This document shows, one piece after another, positions 14,247-23,279 of a stretch of 36,127 nucleotides of DNA (the first letter of the stretch is position 1; every line of letters starts with the position of its first letter). Source of the stretch: Spirochaetota bacterium (lineage in GTDB: Bacteria; Spirochaetota; Spirochaetia; ARS1246); NCBI GenBank assembly GCA_024275515.1, contig JAJRYZ010000196.1:1-36127 (forward strand), given 5' to 3'. The position numbers were made by a program, and so were the translations under genes. The notes below the pieces were generated by a model that saw only the letters and a program-made list of their open reading frames with translations, had not been told where the DNA came from and made no database searches.

Positions 14247-16622
14247 ATGCAGACCCTCAACAGTCCCATCGATGTGAGCAAGTCGTTTGCCCGGGTGGAG
14301 AATACGTACTTTTTCGCCTCGAGCGTAGCGGATTTCAATCCGGCGGAGGCGGCGGGAAGGGTCCTCTGGAGAAGGCATGCCAGGAAAGTGCGCACTTCGT
14401 TCGGGCAGATCACTCTTCCCTTCGAAGAATCCGGATCGTGGGAGTTTCCGCCCCGAGAGTACGATCAGGACTGCGAATTGCCGCTGAAGATCTCGTTCGT
14501 CACGAACAGGACGTTGAGAATCCGCATGGACACCGAAGGCGGAACGGTGAGGAAGCGAGACTCGGTCATGATGCCGTCGGATCCGGAGGGTGACCAATGT
14601 CGTTGGGCGGAGACGGCGGTCGAAGGAGGCGTTTCCTACGCGAGCCACGCGGCTTCCCTCAAGATCGGCTACGACCCCATGAGACTGGAGTTCAGAGACG
14701 CCCGGGGCAACCTGCTGACAAGCACCTATCATCTTCATGATGTCCGCTCCATTCTCAACTCGAGCGCAATGCCCTTTTCCTACGTACGCCGCTCTTCGGA
14801 CATGAGACGCTGCGTGGCGGCAAGTTTCACCCTGTCCCCCGGAGAGAAGCTGTTCGGATGCGGTGAGTCGTTTACCAGACTCGACAAACGCGGGCAGAAG
14901 CTGGTGTTGTGGACGACCGATGCGCTGGGCGTGGAAAGCAAGGAGATGTATAAGCCGGTTCCTTTCTTTCTAAGCGACAGAGGCTACGGGATTTTCGTGC
15001 ATTCGAGCACCCCGATAACGCTGGATCTCGGACATTCGTACGCCTCGGTGAGTACGATCTACCTGGGAGACGATCTTCTGGATCTTTTCCTGTTCTTCGG
15101 CTCCCCAAAGGAAATCGTATCTGAGTACACCGCTTTGACCGGTCGCGCCGCTCCGCCGCCCCTGTGGACGTTCGGGTTGTGGATGAGTCGCGGAAGCTAC
15201 GAGAGTGAAAAGGAGGTCAGGAACGTCGCCGAAAGGATCAGGCGCCGCCGCCTGCCGTGCGATGTCCTGCACATTGACACCGGCTGGTTCGAAGAGAACT
15301 GGAGATGCGATTTTCGATTCTCGAAATCTCGTTTCGCGGATCCCCAACGAATGCTGCGCGGGTTGAAAGAAATGGGTTTCCATGTCTCGTTGTGGCAACT
15401 GCCGTACCTGACTCCCCGCAACTCGTTGTATGCGGAAGCGATAGAGCGGGGACTCGTCGTTTTGAACGCGGACGGCGGCCTGCCGACACAGGACGCAGTG
15501 CTCGACTTCAGCAATCCTCGAACGCTGCGGTGGTATCGCGCTTTGCTCGGGATACTGTTCGAATGCGGCGTCGACGTGATCAAGGCGGATTTTGGAGAAG
15601 CCGCTCCGGCCTCGGGAGTGTACGCGTCGCGAGTCGGTGGGTTTCATGAGCACAATCTCTATCCGGTGAGATACAATCAGGCGGTTGCCGGAATAACCGA
15701 GGAAATGAAAGGGTACTCGGTGATCTGGGCGCGGAGTGCCTGGGCGGGAAGCCAGCGCTACCCCGTTCACTGGGGAGGAGACTCGGAAACGACCGACGGC
15801 GGCATGGCCGCGTCGTTACGGGGAGGTCTTTCGCTCGGAATCTGTGGGTTTTCCTTCTGGAGTCATGATATCGGCGGAACCGTTGATGTATGTCCGAGAG
15901 ATCTGTATGCCCGATGGTTGGCGTTCGGGATGTTGAGTTCGCATAGCCGGATTCACGGAACACCTCCCACCGAGCCATGGGAGTACGGTGAAGATTTCGT
16001 GGAAACTTTCAGGAGGATAGTGGAACTGAAGTATCGATTGATGCCCTACGTCTACGCGCAGGCGACACTGAGTTGCACGCTTGGCCACCCGCTGATGAGA
16101 CCACTTTTCTTCGAGTTTCCGGAGGATCGGACGGCATGGTGTATCGAGGATGAATACATGTTTGGTGAGGATATTCTGGTGGCGCCTCTGTTTCACGACG
16201 CCGCGGTGGGGAGGGACGTGTACGTCCCGGACGGGAGATGGATTGACTACCAGACGGGAGAAACGGTTGAGGGTGGGAAGTGGCGCTTTCTCGGCACTCC
16301 GGAAGTACCGATCGTGATGCTCGTCAGAGACGGCGCGGCCCTGCCCTTGTGTGAGGTGGCGCAGTGTACCGGACAGATCGACTGGGGCACGATTGAAGTG
16401 GTTGTCGCCGACGCGAACTTGAGCGATGCGGCGAAAGGGTGGATCCGTTTCCCGGACGGACGGCTTCAACGGATGGAACTGGTGAAGAGCGGGAGGGGGT
16501 ACGTTTTCACGGTGAATCCGTTCGAAGGTCGGGCGGACGCCGGATGTCGTATTCTTGGCCGTGGGCGGGACGGGAACACTCACGCCGATAATCGGGCGAA
16601 TGCCGGCGACGGCGGTAGGTGA
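14247..16622 (+). CDS. Glycoside hydrolase family 31, alpha-xylosidase-like
   Basis: 791 aa from ATG 14247, with taggag upstream. The GH31 barrel carries the nucleophile in VDVIKADFGE (D448) and the acid/base in PVHWGGDS (D512), followed by MAASLRGGLSLGICGFSFWSHDIGG and LSSHSRIHG. These blocks match the alpha-xylosidase YicI/XylS group better than maltase- or sulfoquinovosidase-type GH31 enzymes, and the length is close to YicI (772 aa). The reaction would be release of non-reducing alpha-linked xylose (or glucose) from an oligosaccharide. No signal peptide, so it is cytoplasmic. The last ~20 residues (glycine/asparagine/arginine-rich) look like a non-conserved extension. It starts 28 bp after the Fn3-glycosidase gene. 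Confidence 0.88.
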   Translation: MQTLNSPIDVSKSFARVENTYFFASSVADFNPAEAAGRVLWRRHARKVRTSFGQITLPFEESGSWEFPPREYDQDCELPLKISFVTNRTLRIRMDTEGGTVRKRDSVMMPSDPEGDQCRWAETAVEGGVSYASHAASLKIGYDPMRLEFRDARGNLLTSTYHLHDVRSILNSSAMPFSYVRRSSDMRRCVAASFTLSPGEKLFGCGESFTRLDKRGQKLVLWTTDALGVESKEMYKPVPFFLSDRGYGIFVHSSTPITLDLGHSYASVSTIYLGDDLLDLFLFFGSPKEIVSEYTALTGRAAPPPLWTFGLWMSRGSYESEKEVRNVAERIRRRRLPCDVLHIDTGWFEENWRCDFRFSKSRFADPQRMLRGLKEMGFHVSLWQLPYLTPRNSLYAEAIERGLVVLNADGGLPTQDAVLDFSNPRTLRWYRALLGILFECGVDVIKADFGEAAPASGVYASRVGGFHEHNLYPVRYNQAVAGITEEMKGYSVIWARSAWAGSQRYPVHWGGDSETTDGGMAASLRGGLSLGICGFSFWSHDIGGTVDVCPRDLYARWLAFGMLSSHSRIHGTPPTEPWEYGEDFVETFRRIVELKYRLMPYVYAQATLSCTLGHPLMRPLFFEFPEDRTAWCIEDEYMFGEDILVAPLFHDAAVGRDVYVPDGRWIDYQTGETVEGGKWRFLGTPEVPIVMLVRDGAALPLCEVAQCTGQIDWGTIEVVVADANLSDAAKGWIRFPDGRLQRMELVKSGRGYVFTVNPFEGRADAGCRILGRGRDGNTHADNRANAGDGGR

Positions 16623-16732
16623 AGGGCGCAGTGGCCGGGTTCGCGGATGCGCGGCCGACGGCGAACGGGAGAGCGATACCCCGCCGCCCGTCTCTGCGGA
16701 AAAGGCGCGGTCGAACGAGAGGCGAATGATCG

Positions 16733-19330
16733 GTGGAGCTGAAAACGATTTTTGTTCGGTGCACGAACCACTTCGATATCGTATGGAGGCGCGGCTTCAA
16801 GAAGGCGTTCAAGTACGCCGGGGAAAAGTACGTGAGTTACGACAAGATTCAGGAGGCCTGTATCGATGAGTGGCTTGCCCTGTCGGAGGCGCCTGAGTTC
16901 AAGTTCGACATAGAATGTTCCCTCGTCTTGAGGATCTACCTGGAAGCGCACCCGGACAAGACGCACCGATTCAGAGATCTCCTGCGAGAAGGGAGGTTCG
17001 AGCTGCTGGGGTCCGGGGAACTCATTCCGGACACCAACATGCCTTCGGGAGAGACGCTGGTGCGCAATCTCGTGTACGGCTTCCTGTGGGCCGAACGTAC
17101 TCTTGGGGAAGTCCCCACCACGGGGTACTTGAACGACAGCTTTGGTTCATCGGCGCAAATGCCGCAAATATTTCGAAAGTGCGGAATCAAATGGGTAACC
17201 GCGCTCTGTTACAAGTACGCCTCCGGAGACTACTGGGCGGGCCTGGACGGAAGCGTGGTGTATGTCGGGCAGGATTTCAAGACGAGGTACATGAAGCTGC
17301 TGGCCGACGAAACGATCTACTATCCTCCCTGTCGTCGGTGCAAAGGGGACGGTTGCGATGAATGCGATCGGAAAGGATTTCGTCCGTACCCGAGAATGGA
17401 CGGTCCGATTTCGCCGGACGGACCGTTCACGCGAAATGCTCCTTTCGGTGTTATCCAGGCGGGAACGGAAGAAGCGCTCGTCACCAGGGATCTGGTGATC
17501 AAGGTGCGAGAGGCGAATGAGAATCAGGAGTCATACGAGTACAGGTTCATGCTGCTCAACGATCTGGCGCACCGCTACTACGCTCATGACATCGGTTCAG
17601 TCGACAGTCCTCCGCCGGACAGAGTGTCGCCGGAGCTCGAGGGGAATCCGACGAGCAGCGGGTGTCTGGTGTCGCGGATCAAGACCAAGCAGCGTGTCAA
17701 GGAGCTGGAGAACTACGCAACGGCGGTCGAAAAGCTGGCTTCCATCGCGTATCTGAACGGCGGCGCCTATCCATATACGGACCTCACGAAGGCGTGGAGA
17801 GGTATCATATTCTCCTGCTTCCATGATTCGATTACGGGAACGCATGTCGATGTGGGGTACGAGGAACTCGAAGAGTGCTACCTCGAGAGCAAGCGACTGT
17901 TGGACCTGGCCCGGAGTGTCGTTGAAGCCCGGAGCACGAGAAGGGACGATGCGCGATTGACTGTTTTCAATCCGCACTCCTTCACCGTCACGGAGGCCGC
18001 CGTGATACGTCTTCCGCGGGGAGACGGAGAGCCGGAAATCATCGACGAGCATCGAAGAACACGGGCGCCGACGTACGAGGTGACGCGGCATGAAGACGCT
18101 GTTGAGGTGTGCTTTCTGGTCGAAGATATTGCCGGCCTGGAGTTCAAAGAGTACGCGGTCAGGTGGGCGCCCCGGAGGAACAATCCCGTTCCGAGCCATG
18201 AAGACAAACGGCCGGCGATAGAGAATGAGTACTACGTCGTGGAGGCGGATGAACACGGGATTGTCCGCATATTCGACAAGGTCGCCGAAAGCGAACTCGT
18301 AGACTGGAACAGAGGGTACGCCAACGAGATCATCCTGGAACACGACGTGGGAGATCCCTGGGCAACCAGGGAGGTCGTGCGGCCACGGGTGCGGCTGGGG
18401 CTGAACACCAGCCTGGACAGGATCGAGCGCTACGAGCATCACAGCGAGATCGTGTACCGGGGAGAGTTCCGGGGCAACGAGGACATTGTGGATCCGGTGG
18501 ATTACCGCGTTCTGGTGCTGCGGTGGGAGCAAAGGGTTGTGCTCAGAAAAGGGATCAAGAGGGTCGATTTTCGGACCCGGATCGAGTGGGACACTTTCGA
18601 TAGAAGGATCAGAGTGTCATTCCCCACCAACTGCAGGAACCAACACGACCGTGGATTCTACGGCGTGCCGTACGGAACAGTTGAGAGAGCGCGATACGAG
18701 ATGTCTTCAACAGCCTGGAACAACGCCAATGGAGACTGGCCGGCGGTGGGGTGGGCCTCTACGGGCGACGCCGCCGGCGCCGGCGTCGCGATTCTGAATA
18801 AGGGAACGCCGAGCTACAGAATCGAACGAGGTGAGATCCTTGTGTCTCTTCTCAGGAGTCCGACATTTCCCAATTGCCTGCTGTCCCCGAGTCAATACGA
18901 CGCGCCGGTGTATGACGGGATGAGAGATCAAGGAACGCACCGGTTCGAGTACGCACTGTACAGTTTCACTGCTCCCTGGAACGAGAGCGACGTGGTGAAG
19001 GAAGCGGAAAGGTTCAATATCCCGCTGGTGTGCATGGGTGGCGCCCTGAAAAGACGGTTGAGAAGTCTGGAACTGAGGGCCGAAGGAACGCTTATTTCGT
19101 CGCTGAAAAGAGCGGAGGACGGGAAGGGGCTGATCGTCAGACTGGTCGAAACCAGGGGAAAGGCGGAGATTGTCGACGTTGTCCTCCCGCACGACGTCCG
19201 CGAAGTGTACCGTACGGACCTCCTGGAGAGAAACGAAAGGAGAATGGAAGCGGACGACAGGGGGCGGGTGCGGGTTGCCATGAGGCCGTTCGGCATCGAC
19301 ACGCTGCGACTGGATCTTCAACGCCGGTAG
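16733..19330 (+). CDS. Glycoside hydrolase family 38, alpha-mannosidase-like, with four-cysteine insert
   Basis: 865 aa from GTG 16733, with gagaggcg about 10 bases upstream. GH38 marks: zinc ligands in RCTNHFDIVW (H13, D15), the nucleophile region LNDSFGSSAQMPQIF (D135), and the FHDSITGTHVD block. The C-terminal half is the long beta-sandwich region of the family. Expected activity is retaining, zinc-dependent hydrolysis of alpha-mannosides. Oddly, residues 200-211 form C-x2-C-x4-C-x2-C (CRRCKGDGCDEC), a DnaJ- or zinc-ribbon-like knuckle in the catalytic domain that could bind a second zinc. No signal peptide. It is the last gene of the plus-strand operon and convergent with the sensor kinase gene 52 bp away. 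Confidence 0.87.
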   Translation: MELKTIFVRCTNHFDIVWRRGFKKAFKYAGEKYVSYDKIQEACIDEWLALSEAPEFKFDIECSLVLRIYLEAHPDKTHRFRDLLREGRFELLGSGELIPDTNMPSGETLVRNLVYGFLWAERTLGEVPTTGYLNDSFGSSAQMPQIFRKCGIKWVTALCYKYASGDYWAGLDGSVVYVGQDFKTRYMKLLADETIYYPPCRRCKGDGCDECDRKGFRPYPRMDGPISPDGPFTRNAPFGVIQAGTEEALVTRDLVIKVREANENQESYEYRFMLLNDLAHRYYAHDIGSVDSPPPDRVSPELEGNPTSSGCLVSRIKTKQRVKELENYATAVEKLASIAYLNGGAYPYTDLTKAWRGIIFSCFHDSITGTHVDVGYEELEECYLESKRLLDLARSVVEARSTRRDDARLTVFNPHSFTVTEAAVIRLPRGDGEPEIIDEHRRTRAPTYEVTRHEDAVEVCFLVEDIAGLEFKEYAVRWAPRRNNPVPSHEDKRPAIENEYYVVEADEHGIVRIFDKVAESELVDWNRGYANEIILEHDVGDPWATREVVRPRVRLGLNTSLDRIERYEHHSEIVYRGEFRGNEDIVDPVDYRVLVLRWEQRVVLRKGIKRVDFRTRIEWDTFDRRIRVSFPTNCRNQHDRGFYGVPYGTVERARYEMSSTAWNNANGDWPAVGWASTGDAAGAGVAILNKGTPSYRIERGEILVSLLRSPTFPNCLLSPSQYDAPVYDGMRDQGTHRFEYALYSFTAPWNESDVVKEAERFNIPLVCMGGALKRRLRSLELRAEGTLISSLKRAEDGKGLIVRLVETRGKAEIVDVVLPHDVREVYRTDLLERNERRMEADDRGRVRVAMRPFGIDTLRLDLQRR

Positions 19331-19382
19331 CCACGAAGACCCGTCGCGTCCATGCGCGCCGATTGCATGTGCTCGTCGTCGG

Positions 19383-21158
19383 CTATGCGTCTCCGGCAGA
19401 GTCCGGGAAGTTTCTTATTGCCGGGATTGAGATGGTCACCCGAGTGCCTGTTCCCACTGTACTTTCGATGCTCAGGCCATATTCCTCACCATACTCCAGC
19501 TTGATTCTCTTAGCGACGTTGGCCAGCCCGTAGCCGGCGGCGCCCCTCGAGTTCTCCGCGGACAGGATGCCGTCCAGCTTCCGGCGAGGAATGCCCACAC
19601 CGTTGTCCTCGACCTCCAGCAGAATCTTGCCCCCTTGAGCTTTGCCTCTGAGTACGATCAACCCGCCGTCGCCGTTACCGCTGATTCCGTGCATGAAAGC
19701 ATTTTCCACGACAGGTTGGAGGAGATGCCTCAACATCAGACAGTCGTGAATGTCGGGCTGAATTCTCTTTTCGAAGGCGAAGTCCAGAAGATAGGCGAAT
19801 CTTTGCACCTTCAGATATTCGCCGACCATCTCGACTTCCTCGCGGATCCTGATCACGTTCTTTCCTTTGTTCAGCGCCGTCCTATAGTATCTCACCATGG
19901 AGTCGATGAGCATCGCGAGTCTCTCGTCGGAGAAGGCGTACTTGATCACGGAAAGAGTATTGTAGAGAAAGTGCGGGTTTACCCCCGCTTGCAGGAGCTC
20001 CAGCTGCAACGTCTTCCTGTGCAGTTCAATGCTTTTAATCTTCACCTCGTACGCCGATATCCTCTTGTAGTACTCATCGATTCTCTCCATCATTCTTCTG
20101 AACTCTACGCCTATTTTTCTGAACTCGTCATCGTCTTCCGAAGAGGGGAGGAGGTCGACGTTTTCCCTGTTCAGGTCCGCGATGCCCCTGTCGATCCGTG
20201 ACACCAGTTCCGTGAGTTGCCTGGTGAGATGAAAAGAAACGATCTTCGCGGTGAGCCAGACGAGAACGAACATCGAGATCACGACAAGAGACACGCCCAG
20301 GAAGAACCCCGTGAGCTTCCGCAACAGGTGGGCGCGCGGGACAAACATTTCCAGAACGTCTCCATTGACCGGCAGGGTCACCTTCACCGTATGGTACCGG
20401 GCGCCCCTTTTCCCGTCGGGATCTTTCAGCAGGGCCTCAACGTCGGATGGTTGAATCCTCAGGCGCCGGACTATTACGCTTCTGTTCTGATCACGCACGA
20501 AGTAGACGATCGCGCTTCCCTCGGGGATTGCGAAATCGACTCGCTCCATGATCTTTTCGAAATCGAGAACGATCTCGGTGACCGCCAGGGGCTTGTTACC
20601 GTTCAGAGACATGATCCTGCTGTAGAGGCGCAGGCTCGCGTCCCGGCGGCCGTCCGCCGTCGCGTCTCGATACGTCCAGAGATAGGGCCGGGTCTCGTTG
20701 CTCCCGTTGATGACATCCCTGGTTTCCCGGTCGATTGAAAGGTCGCTGATCCTCCTGATGAACTCTCCGCTGTGAATAACGTCGTTGAATGAAAAGACGG
20801 TGATCCGTCGTATCGTTCCGTCGGCTTGGAGCGCCCTGAACATGCTTTCCACTTCCTTGAAAAAGGAGAAATCGGCGTAGAGATCTTCCTTGTTTCGACT
20901 CGTCAGGAACACGTTGATTCTGCTGTTCCCGTTGATGAGCTTCGCCTTCTGCTCTGCGTTGAATAGAATGGCGTTAACGTCGCTTGCACTACCGGCCAGC
21001 AGCGTTCGGTAGTTCTGCAGGATTTCCCGCCTGTTCGTATCCCACCTGTATGCGACAAGAAAGACGAGCAGGATCGACATCGGCACAAAGAAGATCGACA
21101 GAACGGCAAGAGCCACTTTCCGTCTGTATCGAGAACCGAGAGACTTGAACAATACCAC
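19383..21158 (-). CDS. Sensor histidine kinase, YesM type
   Basis: 591 aa from GTG 21158 (gaggtgagc upstream). Membrane segments at about residues 16-37 and 283-305 enclose a ~245-residue extracytoplasmic sensor. A HAMP-like linker follows. The phospho-acceptor lies in LQAGVNPHFLYNTL (H396), the N-box is LLQPVVENAFMHG and the ATP-lid glycine box is EDNGVGIP, all typical of the His_kinase/LytS-like YesM group. It would sense the glycan or a binding-protein complex outside the membrane and phosphorylate the adjacent response regulator. It lies 58 bp downstream of that regulator in a minus-strand operon convergent with the glycosidase operon. Confidence 0.92.
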   Translation of the reverse strand: MVLFKSLGSRYRRKVALAVLSIFFVPMSILLVFLVAYRWDTNRREILQNYRTLLAGSASDVNAILFNAEQKAKLINGNSRINVFLTSRNKEDLYADFSFFKEVESMFRALQADGTIRRITVFSFNDVIHSGEFIRRISDLSIDRETRDVINGSNETRPYLWTYRDATADGRRDASLRLYSRIMSLNGNKPLAVTEIVLDFEKIMERVDFAIPEGSAIVYFVRDQNRSVIVRRLRIQPSDVEALLKDPDGKRGARYHTVKVTLPVNGDVLEMFVPRAHLLRKLTGFFLGVSLVVISMFVLVWLTAKIVSFHLTRQLTELVSRIDRGIADLNRENVDLLPSSEDDDEFRKIGVEFRRMMERIDEYYKRISAYEVKIKSIELHRKTLQLELLQAGVNPHFLYNTLSVIKYAFSDERLAMLIDSMVRYYRTALNKGKNVIRIREEVEMVGEYLKVQRFAYLLDFAFEKRIQPDIHDCLMLRHLLQPVVENAFMHGISGNGDGGLIVLRGKAQGGKILLEVEDNGVGIPRRKLDGILSAENSRGAAGYGLANVAKRIKLEYGEEYGLSIESTVGTGTRVTISIPAIRNFPDSAGDA

Positions 21159-21216
21159 TCAATCGCTCACCTCGGTCGAGGATACCGGCCGACCGTCCGC
21201 CGGTGTTTCGGGCGCC

Positions 21217-22848
21217 TCATGTGACTCCTCGAGGACTCATCTTATACTCCATGGGAGTCATTCCGGTATGCTTTTTGAACAGGAGAGAAAAATACGACTT
21301 GTTAGAGTATCCCACCCGTTCGGCCACTTCGGAGATCCTGCTGGTTGGGTTTTCCAACAGAGTTTTGGCCATTCTTACCCTGTACTGTATGACATAGTCG
21401 AAGATCGTAAGACCCGTCTGGTCCCTGAATATTCTGTTTGCCTGTTTGACACTCAGACATACCTCGGTTGCGATGGACCGCGCGGAAATGTCCTCGTGGT
21501 AGCGACTCTCGACGATCTCCCTGATGCGATTCGAAATCGTCTCGTTTCTCCCGAGATACGCCGGCGTCACTTCCCGGCAGGCCGTGAGAAGCGTTTCGTA
21601 CAGCCACTCCTTGATCCGGTTCATAGACCCGAGACTGGTGAGCTCGGTCCCCATGATCAGCTCATTGCAGAGCAAACGGTCCGGGCCTTTGCCTTCCTCC
21701 AACAAGGCAATCTGTGCTGCGTTGAGAATCGACAGAACCACCGTTCTGACGTATCCTTCAGGCGCCGGAGACACTCCGGCGCCGAGGTGCCTGTCGATCA
21801 CCTTCCGGATTCCTCGCGAGCTTCCGTCGAACATGACGTCTTTCACCTGGGAGTAGAGAACCTTCATATTGATGTGCTCGACGAGCTTACCATGTTGGTT
21901 TTCTTCGATCTCGGCATAGAAGTGGATGGGAGTTCCGTTGCCGAGAAACACGTTGTCGACGCACGCCGTCGCCTGCTCGTACAACCCGGAGAGAGTCGAA
22001 ATGTCGCGCGACGTTTCGCTGATTCCAAACACCGAAAACAGGCCGAATCGCCCGCCGATCATTTCATGAATGCCGACGGCGAAATCCAGCACCCGCTCGC
22101 CGTGGTCGACATTCGTATCCGGCGGACAACAGTACACCACGGCCATCTTTCTTTCGGAGATCTGTACGGGGACAATCTTGGTCCCATCGACGTTTTCTGC
22201 GTCAACCGCTTTCCTGATGGTGTAGAGAACGGCGTACTTGTCTTCGGTGCTGAGCCTGAGGGTGTGCGACCGGCGATGTATCTGAATCACCAACACCGTG
22301 ACAAACATGTCGTCGAAGAGATCCAGGTGCAGGAAGCTCATCCTGTCTCGAATCTCTTCTGCGGTGTGAAGATTGTCGAACAGCAATTCGCGGAGAAACT
22401 GTTCCTGCACGAACGGAAGGGAACCACGGATCTGCTCCAGCATCTTCCGACGCTCCAGCTTCGACGAGGTTTCGGTTTTGATCGAGGCGACGACCTTTTC
22501 CACGGCCTCGATGAGTTCTTCCTTCACTATCGGTTTCAGGACATACCCACATATGTCCAGATCAAGGGCCGACTTGGCGAACTCAAAATCACTATGAGCA
22601 GTGAGAAACACAACCTTAATATCCGGCCGTGTCTTCCGCAGCTCTCGGGCCATTTCTATGCCGTTCATTTTCGGCATAACTACGTCGGACAGGACGATTC
22701 GAGGATCGAGTCCGTCGACATGCCGCAGGGCCTGTGTGCCGTTCTCGAATGCGCCGACTATCTCGATCCCAAGTCGTTCCCATTCGACGAGCCGTTGAAT
22801 CCCCGTTCTTTCCCAGGGATTGTCTTCGACGACGACCATTCTGTACAT
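21217..22848 (-). CDS. Response regulator with AraC-type DNA-binding domain, YesN type
   Basis: 543 aa. The receiver domain (1-120) has acidic residues in VVVEDN, phospho-acceptor D55 in VLSDVVMPKMNG and conserved K105 in VLKP. A long central region of unknown fold follows. The last ~100 residues form an AraC/XylS double helix-turn-helix (ARSIATEVCLSVKQANRIF; ISEVAERVGYSNKSYFSLLFKKHTGMTPMEYK). ATG 22848 is preceded by gtgagg. With the YesM-type kinase it very likely activates the permease/glycosidase operon of this cluster; its binding sites cannot be read from sequence alone. Confidence 0.92.
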   Translation of the reverse strand: MYRMVVVEDNPWERTGIQRLVEWERLGIEIVGAFENGTQALRHVDGLDPRIVLSDVVMPKMNGIEMARELRKTRPDIKVVFLTAHSDFEFAKSALDLDICGYVLKPIVKEELIEAVEKVVASIKTETSSKLERRKMLEQIRGSLPFVQEQFLRELLFDNLHTAEEIRDRMSFLHLDLFDDMFVTVLVIQIHRRSHTLRLSTEDKYAVLYTIRKAVDAENVDGTKIVPVQISERKMAVVYCCPPDTNVDHGERVLDFAVGIHEMIGGRFGLFSVFGISETSRDISTLSGLYEQATACVDNVFLGNGTPIHFYAEIEENQHGKLVEHINMKVLYSQVKDVMFDGSSRGIRKVIDRHLGAGVSPAPEGYVRTVVLSILNAAQIALLEEGKGPDRLLCNELIMGTELTSLGSMNRIKEWLYETLLTACREVTPAYLGRNETISNRIREIVESRYHEDISARSIATEVCLSVKQANRIFRDQTGLTIFDYVIQYRVRMAKTLLENPTSRISEVAERVGYSNKSYFSLLFKKHTGMTPMEYKMSPRGVT

Positions 22849-23146
22849 GAGCTTGCCTCACCGTGCTTCGCCGGGGCCTTGGCTTCCGTCCGAGGAATGA
22901 CCTGCCCTGCGTGGGGCTCACGCATCATCCGCCTGCGGTCTCTCCGGTGCTTGATGGAAGCAGACATAACGCCGAATCGCTCCCGTGTCCGGCCATCGGA
23001 CGGTCGGCGACCCGATCAAGAGATGAATGTCCGAAAGGATGAGGAGTCTATGCGGCGACCGTCTTCAGTGTTTCGATCGTATTCAGAACGGCGTGGGCTG
23101 TCAATTGCGCGAATTGCCTCCTACAGCAACCGAAAAGATGCCGTTG

Positions 23147-23175
23147 TCGCGGCGATTCGTCGGTTCTTCCGACTA
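23147..23175 (+). repeat. 29-bp direct repeat, right copy
   Basis: Matches 6481-6509 at 27 of 29 positions in the same orientation. It lies about 300 bp upstream of the response-regulator start, i.e. just outside glycan cluster 1. Confidence 0.7.
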
Positions 23176-23199
23176 AGCTGCATATTTCGGAGCAAAACT

Positions 23200-23234
23200 G
23201 CCACAGTACCGGTGGAAAGCCGCCACAGTACCGG
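23200..23234 (+). repeat. Two tandem copies of a 13-bp motif
   Basis: gccacagtaccgg occurs at 23200-23212 and again at 23222-23234. A related form (ccgcagtaaccgg) appears in the left boundary gap at 6431-6443. Possible binding sites of a lost transposase. Confidence 0.5.
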
Positions 23235-23279
23235 CGTAGCCCGGAAGTCTAAAGCATCCAAAACCATAGCGGCGACACG

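Larger units (their letters stand above)
22849..23279. other. Right boundary gap of glycan cluster 1, repeat-bearing
   Basis: 430 bp with no supported gene. It contains the right copy of the 29-bp direct repeat (23147-23175) and two copies of gccacagtaccgg (23200-23212 and 23222-23234) with a 22-bp period. Short, multiply repeated motifs like these are typical of the ends of some transposon families (IS21-like, for example), but no transposase or clear terminal inverted repeat remains. Confidence 0.45.

Noticed and set aside
23147-23279. An intact insertion sequence at the right boundary of cluster 1
   Set aside because: Only short repeats are present; no transposase frame or paired terminal inverted repeats could be found.
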